Below, in pieces: positions 8,256 to 18,702 of a DNA stretch of 64,000 nt. The notes beneath the pieces are model-generated. The model saw only the letters and a program-made list of their open reading frames with translations. It searched no databases and was not told where the DNA came from. Origin of the DNA: Bryobacterales bacterium (lineage in GTDB: Bacteria > Acidobacteriota > Terriglobia > Bryobacterales > UBA6623); the NCBI GenBank assembly GCA_028819215.1, contig JAPPMG010000055.1, positions 1 through 64,000 on the forward strand. Direction: 5' to 3'. Each line of letters starts with the position of its first letter. Within the stretch, counting starts at the first letter, position 1. A program made the translations under genes and the position numbers.

Positions 8256-9074
8256 TTAGCAAGAGGTCGGAACGTTCGGTTCAGCGTCTTCAGATTTGCC
8301 GGCCGGCTTGCCCGAGAGGAAGGACCGCATCATCCGCTCGGGCTCGGACGTTCGGTAGGCACTGGCGAAAATATCGATGCTGGCGTTGATTGCACCCTCA
8401 AGGCTATCGGTATCCCAGTGCTTGAGTAGCGCCTTCTGATCGCGGATCGCTGACGGTCCTGCCGTTAGCACTGACTCCAAGCATTGCTCGACGGCAGTGT
8501 CAAGGTCGCCGAGCGCGACCGGGCGTCGGACGAAACCCATCGCGTAGGCGTCGTTTGCGCTAATGATGTCGCCTGTGAGCACGAGATCCCGCGCCCTGCC
8601 CGCTCCGATGATGCGAGGGAGCAAGGCCGCTTCGATGACAGAGGGAATGCCGACCCTGACCTCGGGCATTCCGAACTCCGCATTCGCAGAGGCCACGCGA
8701 AGGTCGCAACTTGCGGCGATCTCCATGCCGCCGCCGAGACAATAGCCGTTGATCCGGGCTATGGTCGGCACAGGGTGCTCTCGCAAGCGAAGGCACAGCT
8801 CGTGCAGCGCGGTGATGAACCTTCGCGCCGAGTCTGGCTCGAATCCGGCCATCTCGCGCAGGTCTGCTCCTCCGATGAAGGCTCGCTCGCCTTCGCCTGT
8901 GAGTACGATGGCGCGGACAGCCTGATCAGATGCAAGCTGATCCAAGTGCTCGATCAGCAGACGGACTAGTCCGCTGTCGAGAATGTTCAGTTTGTGCTGG
9001 TTGTCTACGCTCAGACGAACAACGGTTCCAGCCGCGAACTTGCGGCGATCGCTGCGAATGGTTGGTCTCGCCAT
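8256..9074 (-). CDS. Enoyl-CoA hydratase/isomerase (crotonase) family protein
   Basis: The 272-residue protein has the crotonase fold. Both catalytic glutamates of enoyl-CoA hydratase are present, E118 (GGGMEIA) and E138 (MPEVRVG). The oxyanion-hole segments are FIGGADL (67-72) and YCLGGG (111-116). It probably hydrates 2-enoyl-CoA in fatty-acid or branched-acid oxidation in the cytoplasm. No other acyl-CoA gene is near, so the substrate is open. The C-terminal helices are present and the length is normal for the family. Confidence 0.88.
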   Translation of the reverse strand: MARPTIRSDRRKFAAGTVVRLSVDNQHKLNILDSGLVRLLIEHLDQLASDQAVRAIVLTGEGERAFIGGADLREMAGFEPDSARRFITALHELCLRLREHPVPTIARINGYCLGGGMEIAASCDLRVASANAEFGMPEVRVGIPSVIEAALLPRIIGAGRARDLVLTGDIISANDAYAMGFVRRPVALGDLDTAVEQCLESVLTAGPSAIRDQKALLKHWDTDSLEGAINASIDIFASAYRTSEPERMMRSFLSGKPAGKSEDAEPNVPTSC

Positions 9075-9147
9075 GGCCGTGCTACTGCCTGATTATCTGA
9101 AATGCCCCCAGATCCGTCGCAAACGAAAGTTGTAGCTTCGGTCAGAG

Positions 9148-9351
9148 TCATCGCAGGCGGCTGATACGCACTTGGCCGAGGTCGCCTTCCCAGCCCGAGC
9201 CACGAAGGGCACGAGCTTAGTCAAGATCGAGAGGCCCTAGTGGCAGCCTGCCGAGCGCGAGATTCACCTCCTCCTGCTTGGTTGAGAGGTGGTATCGCCT
9301 CATGACAGCAGCGCACGCTGCATCGTCGATGTCCACATTGCTACGCGCCAT
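9148..9351 (-). pseudogene. Decayed VapB-family antitoxin with an in-frame stop; no toxin partner
   Basis: From an ATG at 9351 the minus strand reads MARSNVDIDDAACAAVMRRY and continues to LDLD at residue 44, a clear VapB antitoxin N-terminus (beta strand, helix, STKQEEVNLAL). A TAA codon at 9219-9217 then stops it. The same frame continues past the stop with ARALRGSGWEGDLGQVR, which is the usual C-terminus of this antitoxin family, and ends at TGA 9150-9148. One base change (GAA to TAA) explains the break. No PIN-domain gene follows: the frame overlapping the second stop does not resemble VapC, and the enoyl-CoA hydratase gene starts 73 bases further on. The 44-residue product could still bind DNA, but this looks like a relic. 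Confidence 0.75.
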
Positions 9352-9526
9352 ATACACAGAGTGCGCCAGCGACGGGCCCCAAATCACGGCTGCTCTGACT
9401 CCGTGATGGGGTTCAAGCCGCGCGAAGACTGCAGCGAGTCACGTGCTCGGCCATGAATGGATCGTGCGAATGAGGCGGGTTGGCATGCCGAGGCTAACAT
9501 CGAAAGTGCGTTACGAGCGGTGAGGC

Positions 9527-10921
9527 ATGAGAGTTGATAGGCACGAGTCACGGGAATCGATATGTGAATTACTCGGTGACGTGCAAGAAAGAGCTGCGCG
9601 CTTCCTCGAATCCCTTCCCGAGCGGCGCGTCACTGCGGCGCGGGGGGCAGACGATCTCGCACAGGCGCTTGGCGGAGCTTTGCCGAGGCTGGGTCGGCCG
9701 GCCTCGGAAATCCTCGCGCAACTTGACGAGATCGGCTCCCAGGGGACAGTCGCAAGTGCCGGCCCGCGCTATTTCGGCTTTGTCACGGGCGGGGCAGTGC
9801 CCGCATCGCTGGCCGCGAACTGGCTCGCAGCGGTGTGGGACCAGAACTCGTTTAGCGAGGTGAGCTCGCCAATCGGCGCTGCGGTCGAGTCGGTTGCGTT
9901 GCAATGGGTTCTGGAGCTTCTGGGCTTGCCCGCAACTAGCGGCGCCGCATTCGTGACCGGGGCTACGATGGCGAACTTCGCAGCGCTCGCCGCTGCGCGC
10001 CGCTCGGTGCTGCTAGCACACGGTTACGATGTCGATCGCGCAGGTCTCCATGGAGCTCCTGCAATCACCCTCGTGGCGGGCGAGCAGGCCCATGCGACCC
10101 TCTTCAAGGCGTTCGGCATGCTCGGTCTCGGTCGCGAGCAGGCGGTGAGGGTGCCGGCGGATGCGCAGGGCCGCATGCGTGCTGATGCCCTCCCCAAGAT
10201 CGCCGGGCCCGCAATCGTCTGTACCCAGGTTGGGAACGTGAATTCAGGAGCGTTCGATCCGGTAGGCGCGATTTGCGATGCAGTGAGGCGGGACGACGTG
10301 TGGGTTCATGTTGACGGGGCCTTCGGCCTTTGGGCGAGGGCCTCGCGGAAATTCGGCGCACTTGCAGCGGGAGTCGAGCGGGCAGACTCATGGGCCACCG
10401 ATGCGCACAAGTGGCTCAACGTGCCCTATGACAGCGGCGTTGCCATCGTGCGCGACGCCGATGCGCTTCGCTGTGCGATGTCGCTGGAAGCGGCCTATCT
10501 TCCCGAGGGTCTGGGTCGGGAGCCGTTCGACTACACCCCGGAATCGAGCCGCCGTGCTCGCGGGCTCGAGATCTGGGCGGCGATCGCCTCGCTCGGGCGC
10601 GAAGGCGTGGCTGAGCTCGTGGAGCGCACTTGCCGTCATGCCCGGCGCTTTGCTGAGGGATTGCGAGAAGCTGGCTGCGAGGTCCTGAATGACGTCGTGC
10701 TCAACCAAGTGCTTGTCTCATTCGGCGATGATCGGACCACATCGGAAGTGATCCGGCGAGTGCAAAGGGACGGAACCTGCTGGTGTGGTGGCACGCGCTG
10801 GGATGGTCGGACCGCAATGCGAATCAGCGTCTCGTCATGGGCGACAACCAGCGACGACATCGAGCGGAGTCTCGCGGCGATCCTCGGCGTCGTCGGTGGT
10901 GTAGCGCGGAAGCAAGGCTAA
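9527..10921 (+). CDS. PLP-dependent group II amino-acid decarboxylase
   Basis: The 464-residue cytoplasmic enzyme belongs to the group II decarboxylases (glutamate, tyrosine, DOPA and diaminobutyrate decarboxylase-like). The PLP lysine is K295 in DAHKWLN. The aspartate that holds the pyridine nitrogen is D263 (HVDGAFG), and a ring-stacking histidine is H189 (EQAHATL). SSPIGAAVE near residue 115 and VTGATMANF near 145 are typical of the large domain. The amino-acid substrate cannot be assigned. It stands alone between the vapB relic and a 460-bp gap, with no clear operon partner and no strong Shine-Dalgarno. Confidence 0.87.
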   Translation: MRVDRHESRESICELLGDVQERAARFLESLPERRVTAARGADDLAQALGGALPRLGRPASEILAQLDEIGSQGTVASAGPRYFGFVTGGAVPASLAANWLAAVWDQNSFSEVSSPIGAAVESVALQWVLELLGLPATSGAAFVTGATMANFAALAAARRSVLLAHGYDVDRAGLHGAPAITLVAGEQAHATLFKAFGMLGLGREQAVRVPADAQGRMRADALPKIAGPAIVCTQVGNVNSGAFDPVGAICDAVRRDDVWVHVDGAFGLWARASRKFGALAAGVERADSWATDAHKWLNVPYDSGVAIVRDADALRCAMSLEAAYLPEGLGREPFDYTPESSRRARGLEIWAAIASLGREGVAELVERTCRHARRFAEGLREAGCEVLNDVVLNQVLVSFGDDRTTSEVIRRVQRDGTCWCGGTRWDGRTAMRISVSSWATTSDDIERSLAAILGVVGGVARKQG

Positions 10922-11384
10922 CTGGCTGTGGCCCAGCTGTGTTGCGTCGAAGCGGGGGTGTCAGGGCTCGAAAGCGGCCGTCCTCGCGATCGCGGCTCGC
11001 AACGAACCGGGACCAGGTTGGATAGGTCCCGTGGTCTTGAACTGGACTGAATCAGCCTCAGAGTCTGCGACATTTTGCACTAGGAGGACTTGTTCAACAG
11101 CGCTCTCACAATCTAGATGGCGCCGGACATATCGTCGGCCTCTAGGTTGGCGTCTGCCATGCACATTGAGTGCACCTGGCGGGAGTGGCCACGGTGAACT
11201 GGAATCCGGTTGCAACAACCCTACGACCGACGCGTAGGGTTCGCGCCGACGCAGATGAGGCAGTTCGACGCTTGCTTCGGGCGACCATTCCGCCCAACCG
11301 GCGCGGCGAGACAGATGAAATCGAGGTAGCGTCGCTCGCCCAGGCAATGAGCGCTTGCGCGCTTGCGTGTGGTAGCGTGAGCGG
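10922..11384. other. Intergenic region with a perfect hairpin
   Basis: 463 bp without a supported gene. A short open frame in the second half has no recognisable domain. The main structure is the inverted repeat at 11217-11241 (listed separately). A second inverted repeat, AGCGTG/CACGCT, surrounds the GTG start of the next gene. Confidence 0.5.
11217..11241. repeat. Perfect 9-bp inverted repeat
   Basis: AACCCTACG (11217-11225) and CGTAGGGTT (11233-11241) form a perfect stem around a seven-base loop. No T run follows on either strand. It could be an operator, an RNA hairpin or the end of a lost element. Confidence 0.5.
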
Positions 11385-12371
11385 GTGTCGCCCACGCTGA
11401 AATCACGCGCAGCCATTCTGGGAAGCCTCGCGCTCGCATGGATCGTCGGTTCGGGAGTGTTGCCCAGCCAGACGCCCGAATTGAGTTGGTACAAGGGCAA
11501 TCTCCACACGCATACCATCAACAGCGATGGCGATAGTTCCCCAGATGCGGTGGCTCGTTGGTACAAGGAGCACCGCTACCACTTCTTGGCGCTAACGGAC
11601 CACAACTACCTGACCGATCCGCAGGGCCTGAGTTCCCTCTTCGGTGCGAGCGAGCGTTTTCTGTTGATCACCGGCGAAGAGGTGACCACGAGTTTTCGTG
11701 GCGCCCCGGTTCACGTTAACGCCTTCCGCCTTTCTGAGACGATTCAACCTGCCCCCGGCGAGAGCGTTCAGGGAACTGTGCAGGCGAACGTGGATCGCAT
11801 CTTGGCGGCCGGTTCTATTCCGTCACTGAACCATCCCTTCTACCGCTGGGCCATCGACGCCGAGGTATTCCGCGGGGTCGAGCGCCTGAAGCTCTTCGAG
11901 GTCTTCAACGGCATCCCCGACACCAATGACGAATGGGGGCTCGAGGAAATTTGGGACGGCGCGCTCAGCGCCGGACGCGAGATCTATGGCATAGCCGTGG
12001 ACGACGCCCACGAATTCAAGCAATTCGGGCCGGATCGATCCAACCCGGGCCGAGGCTGGATTGAAGTGAGCGCCGCCGAGCTTACGCAAGAGGCCATTCT
12101 AGATGCGGTCGAGCGCGGCAACTTCTACGCGTCCACCGGGATCAAGGTAGCGGAACTGACGCGCAGTGGGCGTGTGATCGATCTGCGCATTGAGCCCACC
12201 GGCGACGAAAAGTACTTGACGCGCTTCATTGGCCGTGACGGTGAGGAACTTGATCGAGTGGTCGGCCTGCGAGCAGCCTACCGTCTCAAGTCAGGAGATG
12301 GCTATGTCCGAGCATCGATTCGGGACTCTGCCGGACGTCGCGCCTGGGTCCAGCCGATCTTCGCACCATAG
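11385..12371 (+). CDS. Secreted PHP-domain metallohydrolase (CehA/McbA type)
   Basis: The 328-residue protein begins with a hydrophobic export segment (about residues 8-25). A PHP phosphoesterase domain follows, with metal ligands in NLHTHT (H41, H43) and LTDHN (D72, H73), a later NHPF histidine, and VDDAHEF near residue 206. Exported PHP proteins of this type (CehA/McbA-like) are metal-dependent hydrolases of phosphoesters or carbamates, and the substrate is unknown. The start is a GTG at 11385; earlier GTG codons are not in an open frame. The gene seems to be a single unit. Confidence 0.83.
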   Translation: MSPTLKSRAAILGSLALAWIVGSGVLPSQTPELSWYKGNLHTHTINSDGDSSPDAVARWYKEHRYHFLALTDHNYLTDPQGLSSLFGASERFLLITGEEVTTSFRGAPVHVNAFRLSETIQPAPGESVQGTVQANVDRILAAGSIPSLNHPFYRWAIDAEVFRGVERLKLFEVFNGIPDTNDEWGLEEIWDGALSAGREIYGIAVDDAHEFKQFGPDRSNPGRGWIEVSAAELTQEAILDAVERGNFYASTGIKVAELTRSGRVIDLRIEPTGDEKYLTRFIGRDGEELDRVVGLRAAYRLKSGDGYVRASIRDSAGRRAWVQPIFAP

Positions 12372-12586
12372 GCGGTTCGCTCGATCCCATTTGTAGGGCG
12401 CGACTGCCCGAATTGCGAGAGCAAGGATTGGTCTAGCGCTCGCTCTTGCAGCGTGCGCTGCGCTCAGTCACGCCTCCCGCCGAGCGACCGCAACTGCTGT
12501 TTTGCACAGTCTTTACCAAGTCGACGAGATTCCTCGTACCTGCGTGGCCAGCTGGTTCGCCTAGTAGATCAGAATGGAGCAGTGTC

Positions 12587-14068
12587 ATGGCTAAGCCACA
12601 GGCAGTAGTGGATCTTCGCAAGCGCGCGGTTGAAGGGTCTCAAGCACTTGGAACTGGTCTCGGTCCGGAGCTGGTTCCCGACCGCAAGCCCACTCCTCCG
12701 CCATTTTCGAAGGGGGTTGTCGCCGCACTCGTCGCCATCGGCATCGTCTTGGGGCTCTTCGTGTACCAGGCCTTGCAGAGCCAAGCCGGTCCTACCAGCC
12801 GTTCCGGCCCCCTCGAGGTCCCGACGGCCGTCGTGGAATCCAAGAGGTTCGAAGCGTCGATTCGGGCCGGCGGTACTCTCGGGGCTACGAACTTCGCCGT
12901 GATTCGTGCGCCGCGGATGCGAGGTGCTAGGGATCGAGGTGGCGGCGGTGGCGGCGGTGGCGGCAGTGGCGGTGGCGGCGGTTCCAGCCTCATCATCGAA
13001 TCCTTGGCCGAGCCGGGATCGATGGTCCAAGCAGGCGATGTAGTAGCCGTGTTCGAGTCCAAGCGCACCGCGGACATGCTAGACAGCTACAACTCCATGC
13101 TGGCGCAGACCCGCAGGCGTTCCGCGAGTCGAATCTCATCCCTGCTGATCGACGCAGCCAACGTAGAGCAGGACCACCGCAAGGCTTTGGCTGATGCAGA
13201 CAAGTCCAAGCTTGAACTGCGCACCGCCGAAGTCAGGTCGAAGATCCAAGCTGAGATCCTTGCGTTGCAGGCTCAGCAAGACGAGGCTTCGGCCAAGCAG
13301 CTCACCGAAGAGGTGCGCTTGAGCCGGATCGCCAACACTGCTGAGAAGCGCGTGTACGAGATCGACATCGAAAAGGACGAGCGGCGGTTAGCTAGGACCA
13401 TGCAGGACATGGAGAAGATGCGCTTGCGCACGCCTGTCTCCGGCCTGGTGGTCGTCGAAACGATGTTCCAGCGCGATGGGTTTTCTCAGGCCTCGGCCGG
13501 CGACACCGTAAATCCCGGCTCTACCTTCTTGCGGATCGTGGATCTCTCCAAGATGGCTGTGTACGCCGACATCAACCAAGTCGACGCACAGCTCGTGGAG
13601 ATAGGATCGCCGGCGACAATCCATCTGGATGCCTATCCTGACGCAGCCTTCGAGGGGCGCGTTGCTGCAATCGGAGCGGTCGCTTCCGCTGGACAGTCGG
13701 CCGGCGGTGGCGGCAGGGGCGGGCGTGGCGGCTCGCGGGGCGGTTCGTCCGGCCAGTGGGTCCGGCAGGTTCCGATCCGGATCGAAGTCCTAAGCCAGGA
13801 CGAGCGCATCAAGCCCGATTTGTCGGCCAGCGCCGACATCCTGCTGGCGGCCGAGGCTCAGGCCTTGGTCGTCCCGCGCTCGGCACTGGGAGTGATCGAA
13901 GGCAAGGATGCCGTATGGGTTCAGGATGGCGGCAAGTTTATCGGGCGAGAAGTCCGGGTCGGCCAACTTAGCGACACTGAGGCCACCATCCGATCGGGCC
14001 TGGATGCCGGCGAAGTGATCGCGGTGCAACCGGTGCGGGACCCAGGCATGCAGCTCGCGGCGCGGTGA
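12587..14068 (+). CDS. HlyD/RND-type periplasmic adaptor with glycine-rich linkers
   Basis: The 493-residue membrane-fusion protein has one N-terminal membrane anchor (about 43-63), a lipoyl/barrel-sandwich domain split around a coiled coil (about 155-285), and beta-barrel and membrane-proximal domains. Such adaptors bridge an inner-membrane ABC or RND pump to a TolC-like channel. Two insertions stand out. The first is nine Gly, Ser, five Gly, Ser at residues 118-133, inside the first half of the lipoyl domain. The second is a Gly/Arg/Ser stretch near 372-390. The ATG at 12587 has GGAG six bases upstream. An upstream in-frame start at 12446 gives no sensible N-terminus. No pump gene is adjacent; valS converges on it. 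Confidence 0.85.
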   Translation: MAKPQAVVDLRKRAVEGSQALGTGLGPELVPDRKPTPPPFSKGVVAALVAIGIVLGLFVYQALQSQAGPTSRSGPLEVPTAVVESKRFEASIRAGGTLGATNFAVIRAPRMRGARDRGGGGGGGGGSGGGGGSSLIIESLAEPGSMVQAGDVVAVFESKRTADMLDSYNSMLAQTRRRSASRISSLLIDAANVEQDHRKALADADKSKLELRTAEVRSKIQAEILALQAQQDEASAKQLTEEVRLSRIANTAEKRVYEIDIEKDERRLARTMQDMEKMRLRTPVSGLVVVETMFQRDGFSQASAGDTVNPGSTFLRIVDLSKMAVYADINQVDAQLVEIGSPATIHLDAYPDAAFEGRVAAIGAVASAGQSAGGGGRGGRGGSRGGSSGQWVRQVPIRIEVLSQDERIKPDLSASADILLAAEAQALVVPRSALGVIEGKDAVWVQDGGKFIGREVRVGQLSDTEATIRSGLDAGEVIAVQPVRDPGMQLAAR

Positions 14069-14104
14069 CCGGCGCAGATCGTTCGAGCGGTTGCGCGGGC
14101 CGGC

Positions 14105-16780
<2,676 letters not shown>

Positions 16781-17179
16781 GAAATCGAGGGCGGGAAACT
16801 AGACCCACTGTACAACACGCACCCGGCCCGCCTTCTTGGCAGCCGGTGGTCAGAACGCCCGCCTTCTGATGCTGTGCGCTGACCAGTTCGGAGCAGCATA
16901 TCTGGGCCTGATTGAGCGTGACTTAGGAGCATGATCTGGGCCTGCATGCTTGGACAACGGTGGCCCGACGGCATCCGTATAGAAGGCCTGCCGATGTCCT
17001 CTCCGGAACATGGCTCGCTCGGTGATTCCGACCATGATCGGGCGTAAGACTCACTCTCCTAGCCCACGAGGCTTGCGAGCCTGGGTCGGTCGGGAGCGCC
17101 GCTGACAAGCGCTCCTCCGCGACCGGTTCTCCGCCCGGTTCCGCGATTTCGCGACGGAATTCCAATATCATGTAGAAAC
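16781..17179. other. Divergent intergenic region between valS and xdhC
   Basis: 399 bp without a supported gene. ATCTGGGCCTG occurs twice in direct orientation at 16900-16910 and 16934-16944. Upstream of these, GGTCAG/CTGACC and the inner CAGAA/TTCTG form a nested inverted repeat at about 16850-16886. Near the right end TATCAT (17166-17171) is the likely -10 of xdhC. Confidence 0.5.
17166..17171 (+). promoter_or_regulatory. Putative -10 element of xdhC
   Basis: TATCAT ends eight bases before the ATG at 17180, leaving no room for a Shine-Dalgarno leader. Confidence 0.4.
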
Positions 17180-18085
17180 ATGCCCCGCCCGATGGACGTG
17201 TACGAGGAACTGGTGGAGCTCCGCCGCTCGGGCGAGAAGTGTGCAGTAGCGACGATTGTCGAGGTCGCCGGCTCGATCCCGAGCTTTCAGAGCGCCAAGA
17301 TGCTGATCCGCCAAGACGGTACGATGGTGGGCACCATCGGAGGCGGCTGCACCGAGGCTGAAGTTTGGCAGGCGGCACGCGAGGTCATCGAGACCGAGAA
17401 GCCGCGCATGCTTCAGTTCAACCTTGGCCAAGAAGCGGCCTACGACAACGGCTTGATCTGCGGTGGGCAGCTCAACGTATACGTGGAACCGGTCTTGCCA
17501 ATGCCCAAAGCGCTGATATTCGGCGCCGGCCACATCTCCAAGAGCCTGTCCAAGGTAGCCACGCTGGCGGGGTTCGCCACCACCGTCATTGACAACCGCG
17601 ACAGCTACGCCAACCGTGAGCGGTTTCCCGAGGCGTCCGAGGTGATCGCCGCCGAGTACGAGGACGTCTTCCCAACCTTGCCCTGCAACGATGCGACCTA
17701 CGCGATCATCGTCACGCGCGGTCACAAGGACGACATGCGCGTGCTTCGCTGGGCGGCCGCCCAGCCGCTGCGCTACGTCGGCATGATCGGATCGAAGCGG
17801 AAGACGATTGAAGTCGCCAAGCACCTGCTCGCTGAGGGCGTGGCGCTTGAAAAACTCTCGCGGATCCACGCGCCGATGGGCCTCGACATCGGGGCTGTCA
17901 CTCCTGAGGAGATCGCTGTTGCAGTGGTAGCCGAGATGATTCGCAGGCGCCGCAACTCGCAGGACGGATGGAGTCAGCTGTCGAAGTCGATCTTCGCCGA
18001 GGGTGTGCCGCGGGCGCTAACGGCAGCAGGCGTTGCCGACGCGGACTCGGTGTCTGAGGCGGAAGCTGTAACCGAGACGCGGTGA
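17180..18085 (+). CDS. xdhC: XdhC/CoxF-family molybdenum-cofactor insertion protein
   Basis: XdhC proteins bind molybdopterin and load it, after sulfuration, onto xanthine-dehydrogenase-type enzymes. The 301-residue protein has the N-terminal XdhC/CoxI domain with IGGGCTEAEV (54-63) and a C-terminal Rossmann domain beginning LIFGAGHISKSL near residue 114. The stop codon overlaps the GTG start of the next gene by four bases, so the two are coupled. No molybdenum hydroxylase is present in the window, so the client enzyme is elsewhere. Transcription probably starts at or just before the ATG. Confidence 0.9.
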   Translation: MPRPMDVYEELVELRRSGEKCAVATIVEVAGSIPSFQSAKMLIRQDGTMVGTIGGGCTEAEVWQAAREVIETEKPRMLQFNLGQEAAYDNGLICGGQLNVYVEPVLPMPKALIFGAGHISKSLSKVATLAGFATTVIDNRDSYANRERFPEASEVIAAEYEDVFPTLPCNDATYAIIVTRGHKDDMRVLRWAAAQPLRYVGMIGSKRKTIEVAKHLLAEGVALEKLSRIHAPMGLDIGAVTPEEIAVAVVAEMIRRRRNSQDGWSQLSKSIFAEGVPRALTAAGVADADSVSEAEAVTETR

Positions 18086-18678
18086 GCACGGCGGGCTTGA
18101 TCCTAGCCGCCGGTCGCTCCTCGCGGATGGGCAGCGACAAGGCGCTGTTGGACTTTCGGGGACGCCCCTTCCTCAGCCACCTGGCACACCTGCTGTTGCC
18201 TCGGGTCGATTCGCTCGTAGTCGTCTTGGGTCATCGCGAGCAGCGCATTCGAGAGGCGCTGCCAGCCTCGTCGCGCATCCGGGTCGCGGTCAATCGCGAT
18301 TACGATCGCGGAATGCTGACGTCCTTGCAGTGCGGACTGGCGCAGGTTGGGCAACAGGTGGACGCGGTGCTATGGATGCTGGTGGACCATCCGGCAGTGC
18401 GGGGCCGCACCCTCGACAGATTGCTCGCGGCCGCCGCAGATTCCCGCGCTTCACTGGTGATTCCCCGGCATAGAGGCGAGCGCGGTCATCCAGTTGTGCT
18501 TTCCAAGAGAGTGATCGGGGATTTGTTGGCGCTCGATCCCAGCCGCAGCCCGCAAGACGTCGTGCGCGGCTACTATGGCGAGGCGTACTTTTTTGACACC
18601 GATGACAAGGGTGTTGTGCTGGATATTGACCGTCCGGAGGACTATCGCGGGCTCGTCGCGCCCGCGCAGACCCAATAG
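18082..18678 (+). CDS. mocA: MobA/MocA-like molybdenum cofactor nucleotidyltransferase
   Basis: The 198-residue protein has the NTP-transferase signature LAAGRSSRMGSDKALL at residues 8-23 and the acidic LVDHP motif near 93-97. MocA transfers CMP to molybdopterin to make the cytosine dinucleotide cofactor used by xanthine-dehydrogenase-family enzymes. The coupling to xdhC favours MocA over GMP-transferring MobA, but the nucleotide specificity is inferred from context. The GTG start at 18082 overlaps the xdhC stop (GTGA). Confidence 0.87.
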   Translation: MSTAGLILAAGRSSRMGSDKALLDFRGRPFLSHLAHLLLPRVDSLVVVLGHREQRIREALPASSRIRVAVNRDYDRGMLTSLQCGLAQVGQQVDAVLWMLVDHPAVRGRTLDRLLAAAADSRASLVIPRHRGERGHPVVLSKRVIGDLLALDPSRSPQDVVRGYYGEAYFFDTDDKGVVLDIDRPEDYRGLVAPAQTQ

Positions 18679-18702
18679 GCCGGTTCTAGACTCCGTGAGT
18701 CC

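Noticed and set aside
16900..16944. Direct repeat ATCTGGGCCTG as a CRISPR-like or att site
   Set aside because: Only two short copies 34 bases apart, with no spacer pattern, integrase or tRNA nearby.
16781..17040. Possible T-box or other leader riboswitch upstream of valS
   Set aside because: No T-box consensus was found; only short nested inverted repeats are visible.
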